Part shown: positions 1 through 4,547 of the stretch, one piece after another
Numbering within the stretch: position 1 is the first letter of the stretch
Layout: every line of letters begins with the position of its first letter
Source of the DNA: JARYMI01 sp964550915
GTDB lineage: Bacteria > Acidobacteriota > Aminicenantia > Aminicenantales > UBA8522
Reading direction: 5' to 3'
DNA length: 6,982 nt
NCBI GenBank assembly: GCA_964550915.1
Contig: CAZKBY010000144.1
Span: 1 to 6,982 of the forward strand
Notes under the pieces: generated by a model
Database searches by the model: none
The model's input: the letters and a program-made list of their open reading frames with translations, nothing else
What the model was told of the DNA's origin: nothing
Made by a program: the position numbers and the translations under genes

Positions 1-4
1 TCTT

Positions 5-40
5 TCACTCACTCACTCACTCACTCACTCACTCACTCAC
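5..40. repeat. Perfect TCAC tetranucleotide microsatellite, 9 copies
   Basis: Nine uninterrupted copies of TCAC, followed by a pyrimidine-rich stretch (CCTTCTTCTCTCCCTC). Perfect tetranucleotide arrays of this length are uncommon in bacterial chromosomes and are prone to slipped-strand mispairing. No convincing gene crosses it within the window, so any effect would be on a gene lying to the left or on spacing upstream of the O-methyltransferase. The repeat itself is read directly from the sequence; a role is not shown. Its position at the very edge also fits a contig end that stopped in low-complexity DNA. Confidence 0.95.
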
Positions 41-93
41 CCTTCTTCTCTCCCTCAGCCGCTTCAGGATCAGGTAATCCCATGATTTTTATA

Positions 94-129
94 AACGCAA
101 TTATTCTTGATACGCAAATCTGTTGCGTT
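94..129. repeat. ACGCAA direct and inverted repeats upstream of the O-methyltransferase
   Basis: AACGCAA at 94-100 is an exact inverted match to TTGCGTT at 123-129. A further ACGCAA at 112-117 forms a tight hairpin-capable pair with TTGCGT at 123-128 (five-base ATCTG loop). Two direct copies plus one inverted copy within 36 bases, inside the spacer of a candidate promoter, is the arrangement expected of an operator for a dimeric regulator. The repeats are visible; the regulatory role is inference. Confidence 0.4.
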
Positions 130-135
130 GATAAC
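107..135 (+). promoter_or_regulatory. Candidate sigma70-type promoter for the O-methyltransferase
   Basis: TTGATA at 107-112 matches the -35 consensus at five of six positions. GATAAC at 130-135 matches the -10 consensus at four of six, and the spacer is the ideal 17 bases. Transcription would start near 142, leaving a leader of about 55 bases before the ATG at 198. The ACGCAA/TTGCGT inverted repeat fills most of the spacer. The -10 match is only moderate and the host's promoter consensus is unknown. Confidence 0.35.
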
Positions 136-155
136 GGTCAGGGAAGAAACAAGGC

Positions 156-197
156 ATGAATATCGTCAAAAGAACGAAGCCAATCATGGAGTTTTGA
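156..197 (+). CDS. Possible 13-codon leader mini-ORF
   Basis: An ATG at 156 opens a 13-residue frame (MNIVKRTKPIMEF) whose TGA at 195-197 is immediately followed by the ATG of the O-methyltransferase, with no gap. A GGGAAG at 141-146 could act as a weak ribosome site. The abutting TGA-ATG would allow translational coupling. The downstream gene has its own GGAG at 188-191 inside this frame, and a 13-codon frame easily occurs by chance, so this is a weak call. Confidence 0.15.
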   Translation: MNIVKRTKPIMEF

Positions 198-1010
198 ATG
201 AACCGTCCAGTTAAAAATCCGCTCTTTTTTTCCTTTATCTTCCTGTTCCTCTGTTCAGCTCTCAGCATCTTGCTGTCTGCGAATGATACCGGCTCGGTTC
301 AGAGCCTGGATGAAAAAGTACGAAATTTCCTGGACAGGCACAGGTATTCGTGGCGGGACATGAACGTTCCTGAAACCGATGGAAGGATTCTGTACGATCT
401 GGTCACGAAAAATAATTTCACGCGGGCGCTCGAGATCGGCACCTCGACAGGACATTCAGCGATCTGGATCGCCTGGGCTCTGAGCAAAACAGGCGGCAGG
501 CTGACCACGATCGAGATTGATGAGGGACGTCACCGGGAGGCGCTCGTCAATTTTAAAGAAGCGGGACTTAGTGAATTCATTGACGCCCGCCTGGCCGATG
601 CCCACGAGCTGGTCGAGGAGCTCGAAGGCCCCTTTGATTTTGTCTTTATCGACGCCGACAAGGACTGGTATGTCAATTATGCCAGAGCGATTATCCCCAA
701 GCTCGAGGCAGGCGGTTGCATCGCGGCGCACAATGTGCGTGCGCCCCTGTCTACGGGCCGTCGCTGGAGAATGGGCGGAGGGGATTATTATGAGTTCATG
801 GCCAATCAGCCCGGGTTTGAGACTTCCATCCATCCGGATAGTTGGTCAGGTCTCGCTATAAGCTTTAAAAAAAGAAATAACGGGACAGCTGAGGGGGCTT
901 GCTGGAATCCAAACCGCCAGAACTCAGAATTCTTTTTTGCGCGGGCATCAGGCCGCCAGGCTGGGATGAAGCCGCCGTGGATAAGCTCGCATGAATCTAT
1001 GGTTCTGTAA
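198..1010 (+). CDS. Exported class I SAM-dependent O-methyltransferase (CCoAOMT/COMT-like) with anomalous C-terminal extension
   Basis: Likely transfers a methyl group from S-adenosylmethionine to a hydroxyl of a small molecule; the substrate cannot be told. Residues 9-28 form a strong hydrophobic stretch ending LLSA, so a signal peptide or membrane anchor is likely. The Rossmann methyltransferase core follows: motif I ALEIGTSTGHS at 77-87, acidic TTIEIDEGR at 103-111, and the metal/substrate loop FVFIDADKDWY at 148-158. AAHNV at 176-180 sits where family members usually carry D-N, so one metal ligand is apparently His. The core normally ends at about residue 226 (ISFKKR). The last 44 residues look non-homologous and probably result from loss of the natural stop at the A7 run 867-873. 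The start is supported by GGAG at 188-191, six bases before the ATG. The 3' end overlaps the convergent Nudix gene by 14 bases. Confidence 0.88.
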   Translation: MNRPVKNPLFFSFIFLFLCSALSILLSANDTGSVQSLDEKVRNFLDRHRYSWRDMNVPETDGRILYDLVTKNNFTRALEIGTSTGHSAIWIAWALSKTGGRLTTIEIDEGRHREALVNFKEAGLSEFIDARLADAHELVEELEGPFDFVFIDADKDWYVNYARAIIPKLEAGGCIAAHNVRAPLSTGRRWRMGGGDYYEFMANQPGFETSIHPDSWSGLAISFKKRNNGTAEGACWNPNRQNSEFFFARASGRQAGMKPPWISSHESMVL

Positions 1011-1656
1011 TCGATGAGATTAGATCGACCAGCTCAGCCAGGATCATGGCTGTGGCGCCCCAGATTTTGTGGTCCTTGAAGAGATAAAAAGGAACTCGCA
1101 CGTCCATCCCTCTTAAAGGCCAGGTTTCTTGGCGGACGTTTGTCGGATCGAGAAGGTGCTCGACGGGAACCTCGATTATTTCCGCAACCTCGATCGGAGA
1201 GGGTCGGAAATCCGGCCTCTCCACCACCCCGGCAACAACGGGATAGATGCAGTAGTTGCTCGGCGGAACGTAGAGCGGCGTCAGCTCTCCTAAGATTCGG
1301 ATCGAATCCGGCATAATCTGAAGCTCTTCGTGCGCTTCCCGAATGGCCGCCGCGACGGCACTCTCGCCTTTGTCCATGCGGCCGCCGGGAAAAGAAATCT
1401 GGGCCTGATGATGAGCGACGGTCGATGTCCGCCGCGTCAGAACAAGAGAAAGTTTCTCCCGCCAGGGGTAGAGGAGGACGAGAACTCCTGCCTTGAGGCA
1501 CGAACCCCCGACGTCCAGGTAGGTTTTATCGCCCGGCCGCGGGCTCGTGACCATTTTTAGCTGAGCTTTCAGGCCCGGTTTCGGCCCCCGGAGCCTGACC
1601 CGGAGAAATTCGAGTGTCTTTCTAACCGAGTCTAATCCAGGGCTGATATCATTCAT
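997..1656 (-). CDS. Nudix hydrolase, CoA pyrophosphatase (NudL/YeaB) type
   Basis: Predicted to cleave coenzyme A or acyl-CoA to 3',5'-ADP and (acyl-)phosphopantetheine, in the cytosol and Mg2+/Mn2+ dependent. The 219-residue protein carries the CoA-specific motif directly before the Nudix box: LTRRTSTVAHHQAQISFPGG at 73-92, matching the LLxxR...GqvsFPGG signature of this subfamily. The Nudix box spans 92-114, with G92, E98, R106-E107 and E110-E111 all present. The usual Gly near the end of the box is Gln (Q113). The C-terminus (IWGATAMILAEL) ends as in the family, so the gene looks complete. AGGG at 1666-1669, nine bases before the ATG, is a weak ribosome site. It is transcribed towards the O-methyltransferase and divergently from the alpha/beta hydrolase, so it is probably monocistronic. 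Substrate assignment rests on family knowledge only. Confidence 0.92.
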   Translation of the reverse strand: MNDISPGLDSVRKTLEFLRVRLRGPKPGLKAQLKMVTSPRPGDKTYLDVGGSCLKAGVLVLLYPWREKLSLVLTRRTSTVAHHQAQISFPGGRMDKGESAVAAAIREAHEELQIMPDSIRILGELTPLYVPPSNYCIYPVVAGVVERPDFRPSPIEVAEIIEVPVEHLLDPTNVRQETWPLRGMDVRVPFYLFKDHKIWGATAMILAELVDLISSITEP

Positions 1657-1669
1657 GCGGATTGGCCCT

Positions 1670-1699
1670 AATTTAGCGCTGGTCGGCCGCCTTCGTCAA
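1670..1699 (-). promoter_or_regulatory. Candidate promoter for the Nudix gene
   Basis: On the minus strand TTGACG (1699-1694) and TAAATT (1675-1670) lie 18 bases apart, matching -35 at five of six and -10 at four of six positions. The predicted start would fall near 1663, only about seven bases before the ATG, which would leave the weak AGGG ribosome site outside the transcript. That makes the call doubtful unless the message is effectively leaderless. Confidence 0.22.
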
Positions 1700-1826
1700 C
1701 TGGCAAGGCCTCGATTCTGATTAATGATGAAATCTACCCACATGAAATAGCGAGGAGGCAACCTTTTTATTTTTTCCTCTGTCTATGATAGATGAATCGA
1801 TCGTCCAATACGTTATACTGCATCGT

Positions 1827-1833
1827 GGGAGAG
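1827..1833 (+). promoter_or_regulatory. Ribosome binding site that fixes the hydrolase start at 1840
   Basis: GGGAGAG ends six bases before the ATG at 1840. The in-frame ATG at 1792 has no purine-rich site in front, and starting there would put 16 polar residues before the lipoprotein-like signal. Starting at 1840 places Lys/Arg directly ahead of the hydrophobic segment, as in a normal signal peptide. Confidence 0.7.
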
Positions 1834-1839
1834 ACAAGG

Positions 1840-3072
1840 ATGAACAAATTACTTCCCAGGAGACTAACCGGTTTTGTCTTCCTTGCGATGGCCCTCTTCT
1901 GTTCCTGTGCGCGCGAGGAATACGGAAAAAACCCGGCAGCGGAGGGAAGAGAATCTATCCTGGATAGGAAGGTTCATATTGAGCCTGCGCTCATCACTGA
2001 AATCCCGGCCGTTCCCCGCTGGTGCGACCGCCTGAAACTCAAAAAAAGCCGTGTGAATGTCGGTGATGCCGAGCTCTACGTGGAGGAGGAAGGAAGGCAA
2101 ACGCCGCTTATCCTCATCAACGGCGGCCCCGGAGGGACCCACCACTACTTCCATCCCTGGTTTACCCGGGCGAAAAAATATGCCCGCGTTATCTACTACG
2201 ACCAGCGAGGTTGCGGGCTTTCTGATTTCAAGCCTGGGGAAGAAGGGTATTCTGTCTTTCAAGCGATCAACGACCTGGAGGAACTCCGCAAGGCTCTCGG
2301 CATTGAAAAGTGGGTTCTGCTCGGGTATTCTTACGGCGGGTTTCTGGTCCAGTTCTACGCCGTTAACCATCCGGAACGCGCCGCTGGGCTTGTCCTTGTA
2401 GGCTCTTCCCCTGGAATGCACGTCGATACGGGTCCTTCCAGGCAGATGGATTTTCTGTCAGAAGAAGAGAAAAAACGGCTCGCTGAAATCCGCAGCGATC
2501 TCCAGAAATTTGCTGCGGGAAGGAAGCTCTCGCGCCGGGAATATGTCCAGATTTTACTCTACAACAACTTTCTCAACGGCGACTGGAAGCGCCAGCATTT
2601 TTATAAGTCAACCCCGGAGCGGTTAGCCCAAATCGCCCTTTATGAATGGGACAATGACGATAACTTCAACGGCCTGATGAATCGAAGCATGGAGCGGATC
2701 AACCTTGCCGGCCTGTTTGAGAAAAACCCGATTCCAACGCTCATCCTGGAGGGGAAATGGGACCTGACTTGGGGCGAACAAAAGGCGAATATCCTCAGGA
2801 GGAATCATCCCAACGCCCGAATGGTCGTTTTCGAGAAGTCGGGGCACAGCATTTACCACGAAGAACCGGACCGCTTTTTTGATGTTCTCAGGAGCTTCAT
2901 CCGGAATCTGCCGAAAGTAACGCCGGACCAGGTTGCAGCCTTCAAAGAGACGCTTCCCGACTGGAAAAAAGCAAAGGGCTGCCGCGGAAAACGTGATCCT
3001 GATCAAATTCGGCTGGGGTCTGACCTCGAGCCTAGAGATCGCAGAGCAGTACACGAGAGATTGGATTTCTGA
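1840..3072 (+). CDS. Alpha/beta hydrolase, proline iminopeptidase (S33)-like lipoprotein; 3' end frameshifted
   Basis: A serine hydrolase of the alpha/beta fold resembling prolyl aminopeptidases, which remove N-terminal proline from peptides; the true substrate is unknown. Numbered from the ATG at 1840: Lys/Arg-rich start, hydrophobic segment about 9-20, then a possible lipobox LFCSC with Cys23 as lipidation site (Phe at -3 is unusual). NGGPGG at 94-99 is the oxyanion-hole motif and YDQRGCGLSD at 120-129 is typical of S33 enzymes. The nucleophile is Ser164 in GYSYGG, with acid Asp308 in EGKWD and base His336 in SGHS, so the triad looks complete. It probably acts in the periplasm or on the membrane. 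From about residue 379 (nt 2976) the frame appears wrong: the last 30 or so residues are low-complexity and charged, while the +1 frame continues as a plausible helical domain. No convincing promoter was found; TATACT at 1814-1819 lies too close to the start. Confidence 0.88.
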   Translation: MNKLLPRRLTGFVFLAMALFCSCAREEYGKNPAAEGRESILDRKVHIEPALITEIPAVPRWCDRLKLKKSRVNVGDAELYVEEEGRQTPLILINGGPGGTHHYFHPWFTRAKKYARVIYYDQRGCGLSDFKPGEEGYSVFQAINDLEELRKALGIEKWVLLGYSYGGFLVQFYAVNHPERAAGLVLVGSSPGMHVDTGPSRQMDFLSEEEKKRLAEIRSDLQKFAAGRKLSRREYVQILLYNNFLNGDWKRQHFYKSTPERLAQIALYEWDNDDNFNGLMNRSMERINLAGLFEKNPIPTLILEGKWDLTWGEQKANILRRNHPNARMVVFEKSGHSIYHEEPDRFFDVLRSFIRNLPKVTPDQVAAFKETLPDWKKAKGCRGKRDPDQIRLGSDLEPRDRRAVHERLDF

Positions 3073-3203
3073 ATTCAGGGATGCGGCGAGCATCCTCCGG
3101 GTGGGATTTGCCTTTATAACGTTGAGAAATACAAAGAAGCCCACATGTTTTTGAGTCAATGGAGAAGCTCGCTGCCTTTGCAGAATTCACGGCGTTTGTC
3201 CTG
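2976..3203 (+). pseudogene. Frame-broken TPR-like C-terminal segment of the alpha/beta hydrolase
   Basis: Protein-like sequence continues past the annotated stop but in shifting frames. In frame 2, from about 2979, it reads AAAENVILIKFGWG, then SSLEIAEQYTRDW, then FRDAASILRVGFA (to 3112). In frame 1 from 3112 it reads LYNVEKYKEAHMF, and in frame 3 from 3153 it reads ESMEKLAAFAEFTAFVL. Joined, the part from ILRVG to MEKLA fits a TPR unit: Gly8, Ala10, Tyr17, Ala20 and Phe24 fall at consensus spacing. Three single-base corrections restore it: remove one G at 2976-2978, add one C at 3111-3112, add one T at 3148-3152. After about 3203 the resemblance to coding sequence stops, so the domain is also truncated. 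It is probably the lost C-terminus of the preceding gene. The TPR call is from motif spacing only. Confidence 0.65.
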
Positions 3204-3287
3204 GAATTCATTCGCACTTCCGTCTATCGTGAGTTTTTTCGAGAGCCCTGCGTCGCGGAGCGATCAGTGTCCCTCTGGGCGGGAAAA

Positions 3288-3989
3288 TTAATCTTCCTTG
3301 GCCTGGAGTATAAGAAAGAGGCTTGAGCCATCGACTTCCTCGATTGATGAAGCTGCGCTCAAGCCGGCAGCCAGCTCCCTGAGCTCGCCCGCGCTGACCG
3401 TAGTAGCGCGAAAGCCGTCTTTGCAGATGATGAGGCCATCCCGGGTTTGCTCGCGGTCGATCTCGCCCAGCAGGCCGGCTGCGGACTGTCTCTCGAACCA
3501 GTCCAGCCGATGCTCCCAGAATTTCTCAGAATAAGTCGAGAAAAGCACTTTTCCTCCTTCCCTGGTCACGCGCAGGCTTTCAGCGATAAGGGCGCGCCGG
3601 TCGACGTGGAAGGCGGAGATTCCGTTCTGGATGCAGGCAACAACATCGAAAACTCTGGACCTGAACCCAAGATGGACGGCGTCCATGGCAGCTAGCGACG
3701 TCCGGGGCTGTCTGGCCAGTTTCTGGCGAGCCATGAGCAGGCTCGGCCAGGAGTTATCGATTCCGATGACGTGGCCCGCCCTCCCGGCCAGCCTGGGCAT
3801 CGCCCGGCCGTAACCGCATCCGAGGTCAAGGACGGTATCGTCGGCAGAGATGTGGCTCAGGGCATAACTGACATCCGCCTCAAGATACTGTTTTACGCGA
3901 GGCGGAGCGATTTCATAGGCTCTTTTGAGCCGTTCGGCCGATAATTTTTCCTGATAGTAGCCAAAGGGGCTTTCCTTGGTTGATCTCAT
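3288..3989 (-). CDS. Class I SAM-dependent methyltransferase (Methyltransf_11/25-like)
   Basis: A 233-residue soluble methyltransferase with no signal peptide; the acceptor is unknown. The SAM-binding motif I is VLDLGCGYG at 53-61, followed by VIGIDNS at 74-80 (Asp78 expected to bind the ribose hydroxyls), AAMDAVHLGF at 100-109, FDVVACIQNGISAF at 114-127 and the post-motif strand LRVTREGGKVLFSTYS at 139-154. The N-terminal 45 residues are helical and may form a cap. The ATG directly follows the TAG of the damaged alanine racemase with no gap, so its translation was probably coupled to that gene; I see no separate strong ribosome site. It is the last gene of the minus-strand run and ends next to the decayed tail of the convergent hydrolase. 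The frame is clean throughout. Confidence 0.9.
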   Translation of the reverse strand: MRSTKESPFGYYQEKLSAERLKRAYEIAPPRVKQYLEADVSYALSHISADDTVLDLGCGYGRAMPRLAGRAGHVIGIDNSWPSLLMARQKLARQPRTSLAAMDAVHLGFRSRVFDVVACIQNGISAFHVDRRALIAESLRVTREGGKVLFSTYSEKFWEHRLDWFERQSAAGLLGEIDREQTRDGLIICKDGFRATTVSAGELRELAAGLSAASSIEEVDGSSLFLILQAKED

Positions 3990-4534
3990 CTACGTATAGA
4001 ACCTCTGGATTAACGGGTTGATACGCGTCAAGAATTCATAAGGGGAAACCCTTGCCCTGGCCGATGTCTCATAGGCTGTAATCTCATCTTTTCCGTCTTT
4101 TCCGATCACAGTCACCACATCTCCAACCCGGACGCCCCGGATGTCGGTCAGGTCAACGACGATCATGTCCATCGATACGCTGCCCAGGATTTTTGCCCTT
4201 CTGCCCCTGATCAGGACTTCGCCCACGCGCGAAAGGCTCTAGGGAAATCCGTGCCAGTAGCCGATCGGGCAGACACCGACGGTCGAGTCCCGGGCCAGAG
4301 TTTCGGTGAGGTCGTAGCCGATGCCCGCTCCACGGCCATGGTCTCCATGAGCGAGACAGAGTCATAGAGCCCATGGCCATAGGCGTTTGATTTGGCGACC
4401 GCCATGATCTGACAGGTGCGAGGAATCCGGCGCCGGAAGACAAGGAGATTATCCTCCAGGGCTTTTTTATCGACTTCGACCCAGGTCCGGAGCGCCCGGC
4501 GGTCGGCGTTCCTTCCTTTGATAGGTGGATTTAT
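3990..4534 (-). pseudogene. alr: Alanine racemase remnant: ATA at start, internal deletion, in-frame TAG
   Basis: Alanine racemase interconverts L- and D-alanine for peptidoglycan, using PLP. The N-terminal piece reads TWVEVDKKALEDNL and then MAVAKSNAYGHGLYD, with the PLP lysine codon at 4391-4393. The C-terminal piece, in another frame, reads GIGYDLTETLARDSTVGV (catalytic Tyr codon 4314-4316), CPIGYWHGFP, then GEVLIRG, SMDMIVVDLTD and YEFLTRI to the TAG at 3990-3992. Between them, near 4326-4335, about 190-200 codons of the barrel are missing: some 180 codons are visible against roughly 370 in the family. The pieces are out of frame with each other. An in-frame TAG lies at 4239-4241. No ATG, GTG or TTG precedes the PLP-lysine motif in frame; ATA at 4532-4534 sits seven bases after a perfect AAGGAG. 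The missing section should include other PLP and substrate contacts, so activity is not expected. Confidence 0.88.
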
Positions 4535-4541
4535 TCTTTTT

Positions 4542-4547
4542 CTCCTT
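4542..4547 (-). promoter_or_regulatory. Shine-Dalgarno AAGGAG overlapping the upstream stop codon
   Basis: On the minus strand AAGGAG begins inside the TAA (4548-4546) of the Asp-box gene and is followed, after seven bases, by ATA at 4534-4532. Position and strength mark this as the original ribosome site of the alanine racemase and tie the two genes into one transcript. The missing ATG at the right distance supports mutation of the start codon. Confidence 0.7.

Noticed and set aside
456..833. Minus-strand ORF of 125 codons antisense to the O-methyltransferase
   Set aside because: It mirrors the conserved methyltransferase core and has no recognisable domain or ribosome site; an antisense shadow.
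1752..1776. GAGGAGG followed by a T-rich run, resembling a ribosome site or terminator
   Set aside because: No start codon follows at usable spacing and no complementary arm forms a hairpin before the T-rich stretch.
1792..1839. Upstream start adding 16 residues to the alpha/beta hydrolase
   Set aside because: There is no ribosome site before 1792 and the added residues would sit ahead of a well-formed signal peptide; the ATG at 1840 has GGGAGAG at good spacing.
3233..3280. Possible rho-independent terminator near TTTTTT at 3234-3239 and GCCC/GGGC at 3244-3280
   Set aside because: The stem is too short and the T-run lies on the wrong side of it for plus-strand termination; no stable hairpin followed by a T-run could be drawn.
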